Assembly (NCBI RefSeq): GCF_018642165.1
Contig: NZ_JAHHZM010000018.1
Coordinates: forward strand, 33,262 to 97,261
Source of the DNA: Echinicola shivajiensis
Lineage (GTDB): Bacteria > Bacteroidota > Bacteroidia > Cytophagales > Cyclobacteriaceae
DNA: 64,000 nt
Reading direction: 5' to 3'
The notes under the pieces were generated by a model that ran no database searches, had not been told where the DNA came from, and saw nothing but the letters and a program-made list of their open reading frames with translations. The stretch's first letter is position 1; each line of letters starts with the position of its first letter. Shown here piece by piece: positions 36,969 through 45,178 of the stretch. Made by a program: the position numbers and the translations under genes.

Positions 36969-38456
36969 ATGAAGACGCTTAACAATAAATATATAAACGG
37001 AATCCTTGCTTTAGTTCTATTATTTAGCACTACTTCCTGCTTGGATTTTCTTGAAGAAAAAGTATATACACAATATGACCCAGACTCCTTTTTGAAGGAT
37101 CCCTCTGGGGTAGATGCTTTGCTGACGGGGGCATATAACAGATCCAGGATTATAGCCTATGATCATAGGAATTATACGTATTTGCTCAACGAGTTCTGTA
37201 CGGATGTTTCTTTTGAAACTGGAGGAGGCTTGGAACGAGTAGCTGCCCCATTTATCCAGTTTAACTGGCCGATTAATAATAATATATTGAATGGACAGTG
37301 GAACAAAATGTATGCTGCTATTGCAAGTGCAAATACAGTGTTGATTGTTGCCAATAGCCTTACAGACTTACCTGAGGACAATCTAAATGCAATTAAGGGA
37401 GAGGCCAGGTTTATTCGCGCATCAGCCTATTATTATCTGTACAATATGTTCGGTCCAACTCCCATAATTGAAATTCCTGAAGGAGCTTCTCCGGATGAAA
37501 TAGAGGAAATCGGACAGAGTACACCAAGAGCTACCAAAGAAGAATTCTTTGATTATGTGATTGCTGATTTAAGCTTTGCCGCCGACAATTTACCTACTGA
37601 GGAAACTTTGATTGGCAGGGCTACAAAAGGGGCAGCGCTGGGCTATTTGATGAAACTTTATCTTAATGATAAAAACTGGCAAATGGCAGCGTCAACAGCC
37701 CAGCAGATTATAGATTTGGGTTATTATGCCCTATATGATGATTATGAGGAATTATTTTCCGTCAATGGTGAAGGGAATAAGGAATATATTTTCCGAGCTC
37801 CATGCTTGCCGCAGAGTGGCTATCAAAATAATTATATGGCCCATGCGTTCCCTCCAGGATATCCTGTATTAAGTTCTTGGGCTAATTATGGTGCGCAATT
37901 CAGAACATACACTGCTTTCTACAAAACCTTTGAAGAGCAAGATTTGAGGAGAAATCTTTTTGTAACGGAATATACTAATACAAGTGGGAATTTTGTGGAG
38001 CTAGTAGAGGATGAAAGTGGCAATCCTTTGGATGATGTCAGAAGCTTCAAATATTGGCCTGACCCTGATGGTGTAGGAGAATCTCATGGGAATGATATCG
38101 TTTATATTCGTTATGCTGATGTTTTGCTTAGTAGAGCAGAATCTTTGAATGAACTTAATGGACCAAATAGTGAATCTATTGACTTGATCAATGAAGTGAG
38201 ACGAAGGGCTAATGTTTCTGAAATTTCAATGGCTGATTATCCATCCACTGAAGCTTTGAGGGATTTTATCCTAGAAGAACGCGGAAGAGAATTTTATAGT
38301 GAGGGGTTAAGGAGAGAAGATCTTATTAGACATGGGAAGTTTATCTCAAGTGCTATATCAAGAGGCTATAATGCTGAACCACATCAAGTTTTATATCCCA
38401 TTCCATTGCAGCAAATAGATACAAACCCTAACCTGGAACAAAATTCAGGTTATTAA
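36969..38456 (+). CDS. SusD/RagB-family glycan-binding lipoprotein (set 2)
   Basis: A 495-residue protein with signal LVLLFSTTSC. The N-terminal SusD domain (DPSGVDALLTGAYNRS; IKGEARFIRASAYYYLYNMF) and C-terminal RagB part (IRYADVLLSRAESLNELNG, FILEERGREFYSEGLRREDL) are clear. It ends with the typical LYPIPLQQIDTNPNLEQNSGY. It is the surface partner of the second SusC. An intrinsic terminator follows within 15 bp. Confidence 0.96.
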   Translation: MKTLNNKYINGILALVLLFSTTSCLDFLEEKVYTQYDPDSFLKDPSGVDALLTGAYNRSRIIAYDHRNYTYLLNEFCTDVSFETGGGLERVAAPFIQFNWPINNNILNGQWNKMYAAIASANTVLIVANSLTDLPEDNLNAIKGEARFIRASAYYYLYNMFGPTPIIEIPEGASPDEIEEIGQSTPRATKEEFFDYVIADLSFAADNLPTEETLIGRATKGAALGYLMKLYLNDKNWQMAASTAQQIIDLGYYALYDDYEELFSVNGEGNKEYIFRAPCLPQSGYQNNYMAHAFPPGYPVLSSWANYGAQFRTYTAFYKTFEEQDLRRNLFVTEYTNTSGNFVELVEDESGNPLDDVRSFKYWPDPDGVGESHGNDIVYIRYADVLLSRAESLNELNGPNSESIDLINEVRRRANVSEISMADYPSTEALRDFILEERGREFYSEGLRREDLIRHGKFISSAISRGYNAEPHQVLYPIPLQQIDTNPNLEQNSGY

Positions 38457-38470
38457 TAGGAGTTAAATTG

Positions 38471-38500
38471 AGGTCGGTGAATTTTCATCGACCTTTTTTA
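38471..38500 (+). terminator. Intrinsic terminator between susD (set 2) and the sulfatase
   Basis: Stem aggtcggtga / tcatcgacct (10 bp, one G-U) with a 4-base loop, followed at once by a T-run. It lies just before the sulfatase start codon, so enzyme expression probably depends on read-through. Confidence 0.82.
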
Positions 38501-38509
38501 AAAAAAGAA

Positions 38510-39964
38510 ATGAGAAAGAATTTATTATTGATAATTCCTTTTTTTGCTTGCTTGATCTCTTGTAGCGAGAAAAGGAACAGCAGCTATCAGAAACGGAATA
38601 TATCTGAAGAGCTGAATATTATAATTATACATGTTGATGATCTGGGCTGGACAGATGTAGGAGCTTTTGGTAGTGATTATTATAAAACTCCCAATATTGA
38701 TAAGTTGGCTGATCAGGGAGTGAAGTTTACCAATTCCTATGCAGCAGCGGCGATATGCTCACCTACACGAGCTGCAATGTTAACAGGTAAACATCCTGCT
38801 AGAATTGGCATCACTGATTGGATAAGGGCCAAGTTTCAGGGTGGAATTATTCCTCAGGATGGAAGTAACCCTCAAGGTTATGATGAAAATGGAGATCTTC
38901 CCTTGAAAACTCCTAAAAATTACCTTTATATGCCTCTGACTGAAATTACCATAGCTGAATTGCTTAAAGAACGAGGTTATCGAACAGGCCATATTGGTAA
39001 ATGGCATTTGGGCCCAGAGGAGTATTTTCCCGAAAACCAGGGTTTTGATGTAAATATTGGAGGTTGTGATTTGGGACAACCGCCTAGTTATTTTGACCCT
39101 TATGAGCCTTTCAATGGAAATAAAGAATACATCATTCCTAATTTGCCTGCTCGTAAAGAAGGCGAATACCTGACGGATAGGGAAGGGGATGAGGCAGTGA
39201 AATTTATTGCCGAAAATAAGAAAAACAAATTTTTTCTTCAGTGGGCAAGTTATACCGTTCATACGCCTTTAATGGGAAAGGACGAGTTAGTTGATAAATA
39301 TGATTCATTACAAAGAGGAAAACAGGGAAATGCAGTTTATGCAGCCATGGTGGAAAGCCTGGATGATAATGTTGGGAAAATCATGCAAGCCCTGGATAGC
39401 TTGGGATTGACTGATAATACCTTGCTGATATTTACTTCTGATAATGGTGGCTTGATGGGGAATCCTCAACATCCAGTAACCAACAATTCGCCACTGAGAT
39501 CTCAAAAAGGTTATCCTTATGAAGGTGGAATCAGGGTCCCTACCATTATGAGATGGCCAGGTAAAGTGCCAGCTGGTAAGGTTTCCAAATCACCTATTAT
39601 AACGATGGATATTTTACCTACTGTTTTGAGATTTGTTGACGGGAGCGTAGATGAAAGTAAATGGGATGGTAAAGATATTTCGACAGTGATAAGCCATCCC
39701 GAGGAGGAATATAAAAGGGATTTGTTTTGGCATTTTCCTCATTACAGGGGTGAGGATGTTGTGCCATATTCCATCATTAGATCTGGTGATTTTAAACTAA
39801 TCAAATACCATGATGGTAGTCAGGGAGAATTATACGATTTGAAAAAAGATTTGGGAGAAAATAAAAATTTGATCTCAGAAAATCCTGAATTGGCCAAAGA
39901 ATTGGAGCTAAAATTAGAGGAATGGCTTATTCATGCCAAAGCAAAAATGCCTGTTAAAAAATGA
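38510..39964 (+). CDS. Sulfatase (S1 family), arylsulfatase-like lipoprotein
   Basis: From the ATG at 38510 the protein has 484 residues and a lipoprotein signal (IIPFFACLISC). An upstream TTG (38468) would place coding sequence inside the terminator and is rejected. FGly motif C83-S-P-T-R in AAICSPTRAAMLTGKHP, metal ligands in HVDDLGWTD and TSDNGG, and the active-site GKWHLG are present, as in aryl- or GalNAc-sulfatase-like enzymes. It differs strongly from the sulfatase at 30034, suggesting a different sulfate position. It ends the second susCD operon and is followed by a terminator. Confidence 0.92.
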   Translation: MRKNLLLIIPFFACLISCSEKRNSSYQKRNISEELNIIIIHVDDLGWTDVGAFGSDYYKTPNIDKLADQGVKFTNSYAAAAICSPTRAAMLTGKHPARIGITDWIRAKFQGGIIPQDGSNPQGYDENGDLPLKTPKNYLYMPLTEITIAELLKERGYRTGHIGKWHLGPEEYFPENQGFDVNIGGCDLGQPPSYFDPYEPFNGNKEYIIPNLPARKEGEYLTDREGDEAVKFIAENKKNKFFLQWASYTVHTPLMGKDELVDKYDSLQRGKQGNAVYAAMVESLDDNVGKIMQALDSLGLTDNTLLIFTSDNGGLMGNPQHPVTNNSPLRSQKGYPYEGGIRVPTIMRWPGKVPAGKVSKSPIITMDILPTVLRFVDGSVDESKWDGKDISTVISHPEEEYKRDLFWHFPHYRGEDVVPYSIIRSGDFKLIKYHDGSQGELYDLKKDLGENKNLISENPELAKELELKLEEWLIHAKAKMPVKK

Positions 39965-39988
39965 AGCAAAAGTATTTGTTATTAAAAT

Positions 39989-40014
39989 AAAAAGGGGCTT
40001 TTTAGCCCCTTTTT
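39989..40014. terminator. Bidirectional terminator between convergent genes
   Basis: aaaaaggggct / agccccttttt with a 4-base loop, ending the sulfatase transcript and the minus-strand DUF4494 gene. Confidence 0.88.
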
Positions 40015-40050
40015 ATTGATAATACCCCAAAACAGGAGCATATTGGATTT

Positions 40051-40737
40051 TTATTTATCTTCCTCTTCAGATTCAGAAGCCAATTCCTCATCTTCGAATT
40101 GCTCTTCATCCGTTTGGTCAATTGGCTCTTCTTCCTCTGACTCAAAAGATTCTTCATAATTGTCTTCAGCAATTACATCTTCTTCCTCTTCTTCTTGAGT
40201 ATTTACGGGAGCATTGGCAGCTCTTGCTTCTTCCCTTCTTGCCTGATCAGCCCTTACCTCACTGACAGGTTTAAGGTTGGAAGGTGGGGGAGGAAGCAAT
40301 TCTTCATCTTCACTTTCATAAGGGAAGATTTCTACAATAGGGCTTTCGTTGATATCAGGTACCCTAAAGCTGACTAGCATATTGCTGAGGCTTTCGTGAA
40401 TCCTGTCATAGGCTTCTTTCACATCATGTGCCGAAACCAACATGTATTGGGTAACCTTTTTCTCCTTACCACTATCCGCATCTGTAACAACATAGGTGAT
40501 TTTACACTTATGCCAGATATCAATATCCTCATAGAAAAATACATCAACAATATTGCTTTTACTGATGTTGGTTACTTGAAAATCCCCTCTAATCACGCTG
40601 CCTAGCATGTCATAAATTCTTGCCTCAGCTTCAGTAAAGGAAACAGCATCGATAAGATATTGCTCATTTACATTCTTTAGCAATCCTTGCTCATTTTCCT
40701 TGGCATATTTTACTTTACACAAAAACCAAATTCTCAT
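40051..40737 (-). CDS. DUF4494 protein with acidic tail
   Basis: A 228-residue cytoplasmic protein. The first ~150 residues (start MRIWFLCKVKYAKENEQG; motif FTEAEARIYDML) match the Bacteroidota-restricted DUF4494 family. The last ~75 residues are low-complexity, dominated by Glu and Asp (EEEEEDVIAEDNYEESFESE), and probably disordered. The function is unknown. The gene is monocistronic and diverges from the patatin gene. Confidence 0.85.
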   Translation of the reverse strand: MRIWFLCKVKYAKENEQGLLKNVNEQYLIDAVSFTEAEARIYDMLGSVIRGDFQVTNISKSNIVDVFFYEDIDIWHKCKITYVVTDADSGKEKKVTQYMLVSAHDVKEAYDRIHESLSNMLVSFRVPDINESPIVEIFPYESEDEELLPPPPSNLKPVSEVRADQARREEARAANAPVNTQEEEEEDVIAEDNYEESFESEEEEPIDQTDEEQFEDEELASESEEEDK

Positions 40738-40919
40738 ATTTTTCCTCTTTAGACTTTTCGGATGACTAAGGTAATACCTATTGTAGAAAGCCCAAATATA
40801 AATTTTTAATATTCGTTAAATCAATGAATAAAAGGTCCAATGGCTGAGATTCTTTTTCAGGTAATCCTTACCGATAAGCCGCCAAAAAGTGTATATTAAC
40901 TATTACAAAAATACAATTT

Positions 40920-43202
40920 ATGTGGAATAGCATTTTGCATAGCTTCCCAGTTCAATTGCTTATACTCCATTTGAAAAAAAATATTGCATTGGTGGCAATT
41001 TGGGGGCTGTTGATTCTGGTTCTTTCTAATAATTTCGGTAAGGTGTTGGGGATTCCTTATCTTTTTTTGGATCCTGAATACCTCAATGAAGTTTCTTGGA
41101 TTGGATTTTTTTTGATGGGAATTGGTTTGGCTATTTTTACCATGGCCTTTCATATGACCACCTATATAATGGATGCAGCTAGATTTAAATTCTTAGCAGT
41201 TCTTTCGCGTCCATTTATAAGGTTTTGCATCAATAATAGCCTCATACCGCTCATAGCATACATAGTATATATCATTAACATTATTAATTTTCAGCTGGAC
41301 AATGAGTTAGATAGCAGTTGGGAGATTTTTAGATACATTATCGGCTTGTTGATTGGTAGTTTGCTGACCTACCTGTTTTTGTTTGCCTATTTTGCTTTGA
41401 CCAATAAGAACTTTTTTTTGATGTTTACCGATACATTGGACAAGACGTTGAGAAAGTCTAAGGTTTCCCGGGCCAATGTGATCAAACGATATAAGGACCG
41501 CAAAAGGGCCCTGGATTCTGTGGGGACCTATTTTGATATTGATCTTAGATTCAAGGAAGTAAGGCCTGATTTATCAAGGTTTGAAGGGAATATGTTATTG
41601 AAGGTTTTTGACCAGAACCACCTTAATTTATTTATTATTGAAATTGGCTTGGTGGCTGTCATTTTGATTCTCGGATTTTTTAGGGACAATGAACTCTTAC
41701 AGTTTCCTGCAGGGATGAGCGTGATGTTGATGTTTTCTATTTTGACTTTGTTGGTTGGTGCCGTTACCTTTTGGTTGAGAAGTTGGTCCACTTTTGCTGC
41801 CATAGCTATTTTTATAGTTTTTAATAGTGCTTCCAAAACGGAGATCATGAACAGGCCTCATTCGGCTTTGGGGATGGATTACAGTGCACAACCAGCTGTC
41901 TATAATCTTAATCGATTGGACAGTTTGGTACATCCAGATACAGTGCAAAAAGACAAGCTGAACACCATTCAAATTTTAGATAATTGGAGGAAACAATTCC
42001 CTGCTGAGGAAAAACCAAAGATGGTGTTGATTACCTGCAGTGGAGGAGGGCAGCGAGCTGCTTTATGGACCTTGCATGTTTTGCAGCAAATCCATCTGGT
42101 GACAGATGGTAAGTTTATGAAGCACACCAGATTATTTACCGGAGCTTCAGGTGGGGTAGTTGGCGCCGCTTTTTTTAGGGAACTTTATCTCAGGTATATG
42201 CAGGGAGAAAACATTGATCTAAGTGATGAAATATACCGTAATCAAATTTCAGCAGATAATCTAAACCCTATAATTTTTACATTAATGGTCAATGACTTAT
42301 TGATCCGAAACCAAAAGGTAGAATATAATGGAAGGAATTATTTGCAAGACCGGGGATTTGCTTTTGAAAACCAGCTGAATATTAATACTAAAGGTATTTT
42401 GGACAAACCCCTTAAGGCCTATGAAGAGCCTGAAAGAGAGGCCTTGATTCCTATGTTGCCCATCACACCGTTGATTGTAAATGATGGCAGAAAGTTATTC
42501 GTGTCTCCACATTCCATGAGTTATATGGGGACTTTTATCAATAGATTAGTGGATAAGGATGAGAAAAGTCAGTCCATCGATTTTTTGAGGTTTTTCAGGG
42601 AGCAGGATGCGGAAGATTTAAGGTTTATTAGTGCCTTGAGAATGGGAGCTACTTTTCCATTTATCACCCCTAATATCCAACTTCCTTCAGATCCCTTAAT
42701 GGAAATAATGGACTCAGGATTATCGGACAATTTTGGCATAAGTGATGCCATGCGTTTTCTTAATGTTTTTGAGGATTGGATTGCAGAAAACACTTCTGGA
42801 GTATTAATGATTACTATTAGGGATTCTGAAAAAGTACTTGAAATTGAACAGAAAACTCCGCCTACCATTTTTCAAAAATTGGTTACTCCTCTCAAAAATA
42901 TCTATATCAATTGGGACAATGTGCAGACCTTAAATAATGAAACCCTTTTTAATTATATGAAGGAAAGTGTGCTTTTTGATCTTGATCGGGTGGAGTTTGA
43001 ATATTCTTCCAAGGATTACCTGGAAGCCAAAGAAGAAAATGGACTTGGTGATGATGTGACCCTAAAAGAGCTGGAAATTCAGCGGGCATCGCTAAACTGG
43101 AGGTTGACTTCAAGAGAAAAGAAGGATATCATTGACTGTATAGGCAGTGCCCAGAACAGGAATGCTTTGAAAGAACTCCAGACCATTTTCAAGGAATATT
43201 AA
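40920..43202 (+). CDS. Membrane-anchored patatin-like phospholipase
   Basis: A 760-residue protein. About seven hydrophobic segments fill the first ~310 residues (for example LVAIWGLLILVLSNNFG and IIEIGLVAVILILGFF). The C-terminal part is a patatin hydrolase: oxyanion-hole region ITCSGGGQRAALW, nucleophile Ser at about 410 in TGASGGVVG, and catalytic Asp near 597 in MDSGLSDNFG. Such enzymes cleave acyl chains from lipids through a Ser-Asp dyad; this one would work at the inner membrane. Its last ~80 bp belong to a 225-bp sequence repeated at 44953-45178. Confidence 0.87.
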   Translation: MWNSILHSFPVQLLILHLKKNIALVAIWGLLILVLSNNFGKVLGIPYLFLDPEYLNEVSWIGFFLMGIGLAIFTMAFHMTTYIMDAARFKFLAVLSRPFIRFCINNSLIPLIAYIVYIINIINFQLDNELDSSWEIFRYIIGLLIGSLLTYLFLFAYFALTNKNFFLMFTDTLDKTLRKSKVSRANVIKRYKDRKRALDSVGTYFDIDLRFKEVRPDLSRFEGNMLLKVFDQNHLNLFIIEIGLVAVILILGFFRDNELLQFPAGMSVMLMFSILTLLVGAVTFWLRSWSTFAAIAIFIVFNSASKTEIMNRPHSALGMDYSAQPAVYNLNRLDSLVHPDTVQKDKLNTIQILDNWRKQFPAEEKPKMVLITCSGGGQRAALWTLHVLQQIHLVTDGKFMKHTRLFTGASGGVVGAAFFRELYLRYMQGENIDLSDEIYRNQISADNLNPIIFTLMVNDLLIRNQKVEYNGRNYLQDRGFAFENQLNINTKGILDKPLKAYEEPEREALIPMLPITPLIVNDGRKLFVSPHSMSYMGTFINRLVDKDEKSQSIDFLRFFREQDAEDLRFISALRMGATFPFITPNIQLPSDPLMEIMDSGLSDNFGISDAMRFLNVFEDWIAENTSGVLMITIRDSEKVLEIEQKTPPTIFQKLVTPLKNIYINWDNVQTLNNETLFNYMKESVLFDLDRVEFEYSSKDYLEAKEENGLGDDVTLKELEIQRASLNWRLTSREKKDIIDCIGSAQNRNALKELQTIFKEY

Positions 43203-43344
43203 ATGGCCTGGCTTTGTTCCTTATTTTTCCTTGACTTCCTTTCGAATTGGTTGAGCGCATCAGGCTTCCCTACTACATAAACCACATCTCCCAATTGAAG
43301 CTTGGTGTCACCATCTATTTTTGAGCTGGTCATACCGTCTCTTT
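43120..43344. repeat. 225-bp direct repeat, left copy
   Basis: This segment covers the end of the patatin gene, the gap, and what was the 3' end of the CPA2 antiporter gene. It is about 97% identical to 44953-45178 (six substitutions, one 1-bp indel by eye). It ends exactly where the left inverted repeat of the inserted element begins. Confidence 0.92.
43221..43344 (-). pseudogene. Relic of the CPA2 antiporter 3' end (left repeat copy)
   Basis: Minus-strand fragment matching the last ~40 codons of the antiporter encoded at 45054-47075. A missing base shifts the frame near the end, and the upstream coding part is cut off by the inserted element. Confidence 0.8.
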
Positions 43345-43357
43345 CCTGACTTCGACA
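43345..43357 (+). repeat. Left terminal inverted repeat
   Basis: cctgacttcgaca, the exact reverse complement of 44940-44952. With the bordering t/a the match reaches 14 bp. Confidence 0.88.
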
Positions 43358-43469
43358 TTCGTTAGCCCTGTTTTTAAATAAATAATTGATAGTTAGTGAC
43401 CTAAGATTTAATTCTGTTTTGTGTAATGTTTTGTTATATTCATTTTTATCAATTCTAATTTTTAATACT

Positions 43470-44390
43470 ATGAATTATTTTGTTTTTCTATTCTTTGGTT
43501 TATTGATGTCATTATCTTTAGAATATACCAATCAAAGGGCTTCCAATTTCAAATTCGATCTTTCAAATAACATCCATTTTGGAGACACGATTTATGTAGA
43601 TCCTCCTACTGGATTATTCGAACAGGACAGAGAACATATTACCTCCAAACTCAAACAATCTAAACCTGGGGATGTCATATTATTTGCTGCAGGTACCTAT
43701 CGAATAGGCCCAGTTATTGATATTGATGTTCCTGAAATCATTTTACTCGGTGATGAGAAAGGAACCGTTATCCGGGGGTGTGAACCCGATGGTTTCATAG
43801 AACATGCACAATCAGTTATCGAATGCGGAGGTTTTCAACTAATTGCAGATTCGCTAACGATTAGGAACTTTATTTTTGAATATACATGGCATGGAATCTA
43901 TATAGGCTGTTGTATACCGGCGGACATGGAAGAATTTGATTCGGGACTTAATATGAAAACTGAATCATATGGAGGACATATTATAGAAAGCAATACATTT
44001 AGGTATAACTCAACTGGTTTAAGGGCTACAGGAGTCAGTCATAAACCTTCCAAGGTCTCAAACAATATTTTTATTGACAATTATCATGGACTCACCATAA
44101 ATGGGGGAAATGTAACAGTAGAGGGGAATCAATTTTATTCAAGAGAACCAGAAAAAGTCCCGTTAGATGGTGAAGTCCACAATGCAATATTAGTTGCGCC
44201 TTTTAATATGTTTTTACCTCCATTTATAGAATATGAAAATGATGCAGATTGCAACAACAATTACATCTTAAATAACTATATCGAAAATATACCGGACGAC
44301 ATTAGAATCATTGACAGCAAACCAGATGAAATTCCAGAAGAAGAGGAATGCGGTACCACATTAGTTCAAGGGAATAAAACTGTCAACTAA
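43470..44390 (+). CDS. Secreted right-handed parallel beta-helix protein
   Basis: From the ATG at 43470 the protein has 306 residues with a signal-like N-terminus (MNYFVFLFFGLLMSLSLEY). An earlier in-frame start at 43386 adds 28 unlikely residues. The body reads as a pectate-lyase-like beta-helix: KPGDVILFAAGTYRIG, a run of turns containing SNTFRYNSTGLRATGV and VSNNIFIDNYHGLTING, then VEGNQFYSREPE. Two cysteine pairs may form disulfides. No catalytic signature is recognised. It is the only intact gene in the 1.6-kb inserted element, so it is a passenger of unknown role. Confidence 0.7.
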   Translation: MNYFVFLFFGLLMSLSLEYTNQRASNFKFDLSNNIHFGDTIYVDPPTGLFEQDREHITSKLKQSKPGDVILFAAGTYRIGPVIDIDVPEIILLGDEKGTVIRGCEPDGFIEHAQSVIECGGFQLIADSLTIRNFIFEYTWHGIYIGCCIPADMEEFDSGLNMKTESYGGHIIESNTFRYNSTGLRATGVSHKPSKVSNNIFIDNYHGLTINGGNVTVEGNQFYSREPEKVPLDGEVHNAILVAPFNMFLPPFIEYENDADCNNNYILNNYIENIPDDIRIIDSKPDEIPEEEECGTTLVQGNKTVN

Positions 44391-44508
44391 TTAAACTCGA
44401 GGTTATCCTTTATTCCACATTTCCGCAGCTTAGAATAAAAAAATAGAGAATTTATATTAGAATTTGTAGTGGGGTTTATGCTCATTTCATTTGTAATGTA
44501 CTCTTGAA

Positions 44509-44883
44509 TTGCTTAGGTTGAAAAATAACCTTTCATTTGTCCCTATGATGGGATTGATTGTGATTTTGGACATACTTATTGACTTTCCAAAATCACTTTT
44601 GATTCCCTACAGCAAAAATGAATTTTTAGCTCCATTTGCTATTTATATTTCATGGAGAATTTGCATTGGGATGGGTACTTTTATTCACAATCCAATCATT
44701 CCTAATACAGGCAAAGAAAGTACAAATACATAAGAAACTGCCATATCCGAAATTGTTGAGAATTTCACTTTAGCAGCGATGTTTTTACCCTTGGTTACTT
44801 TTGGAATCCTTTACCGGAAGAAACCTCAAATCCACAAAAGGTTATTGCTCCTGACTTCCACAGTCATGAATCCTATTTATTAA
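44509..44883 (+). pseudogene. Decayed small membrane-protein gene
   Basis: One frame reads as a multi-helix membrane protein: FVPMMGLIVILDILIDFPKS and, after an in-frame TAA at 44731, LAAMFLPLVTFGILYRKKPQ then IHKRLLLLTSTVMNPIY up to a stop at 44881. The second half resembles membrane proteins that carry an HKRLMLLA-type motif. No good start codon exists. The gene seems truncated and interrupted, which fits an ageing passenger of the inserted element. Confidence 0.6.
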
Positions 44884-44939
44884 TGTCTTTTTGATAATTA
44901 GATGTTTAAGGTTTTTAGTGTTGGTTTTAGGTGTCCCAG

Positions 44940-44952
44940 TGTCGAAGTCAGG
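44940..44952 (-). repeat. Right terminal inverted repeat
   Basis: tgtcgaagtcagg on the plus strand, inverted copy of 43345-43357. It directly abuts the second copy of the 225-bp direct repeat. Confidence 0.88.
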
Positions 44953-45035
44953 AGAAGGATATCATTGACTGTATAGGTAGTGCCCAGAACAGGAATACTT
45001 TGAAAGAACTCCAGACCATTTTCAAGGAATATTAA
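44953..45035 (+). pseudogene. Relic of the patatin 3' end (right repeat copy)
   Basis: Encodes KDIIDCIGSAQNRNTLKEL and the remaining few residues to the stop, corresponding to the end of the intact patatin at 43202 with one amino-acid change. It has no upstream coding sequence. Confidence 0.85.
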
Positions 45036-45178
45036 ATGGCCTGGCTTTGTTCATTATTTTTCCTTGACTTCCATTTCGAATTGGTTGAGCGCATCAGGCT
45101 TCCCTACTACATAAACGACATCCCCCAATTGAAGCTTGGTGTCACCATCTATTTTTGAGCTGGTCTTACCGTCTCTTT
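44953..45178. repeat. 225-bp direct repeat, right copy
   Basis: Matches 43120-43344. This copy holds a dead 3' fragment of the patatin gene and the live 3' end of the CPA2 antiporter gene. It begins at the base where the right inverted repeat ends. Confidence 0.92.

Larger units (their letters stand above)
43345..44952. mobile_element. 1.6-kb transposon-like insertion with 13-bp inverted repeats and no transposase
   Basis: The ends are perfect inverted repeats, cctgacttcgaca at 43345-43357 and tgtcgaagtcagg at 44940-44952. Both abut the two copies of a 225-bp host sequence without a gap. The interior carries a beta-helix protein gene and a decayed membrane-protein gene but nothing like a transposase or integrase, so it would be non-autonomous. 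The bordering repeats would be an exceptionally long target-site duplication if one insertion created them. Alternatives are recombination between two related elements, or insertion at the joint of an older tandem duplication. Confidence 0.65.

Noticed and set aside
20647..38456. The two sigma/FecR/SusC/SusD sets as a recent tandem duplication
   Set aside because: The proteins are only distantly similar, so they are independent members of the same module type.
38468..38509. TTG start for the second sulfatase
   Set aside because: It would translate through the terminator hairpin, and the lipoprotein signal begins cleanly at the ATG at 38510.
40195..40605. Small plus-strand ORFs opposite the DUF4494 gene
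   Set aside because: They are antisense shadows of a low-complexity coding region, with no start context or family features.
43120..45178. Direct repeats explained as an assembly error
   Set aside because: The copies differ at about seven positions and each supports a different intact gene, which fits a real duplication better. Long reads would settle it.
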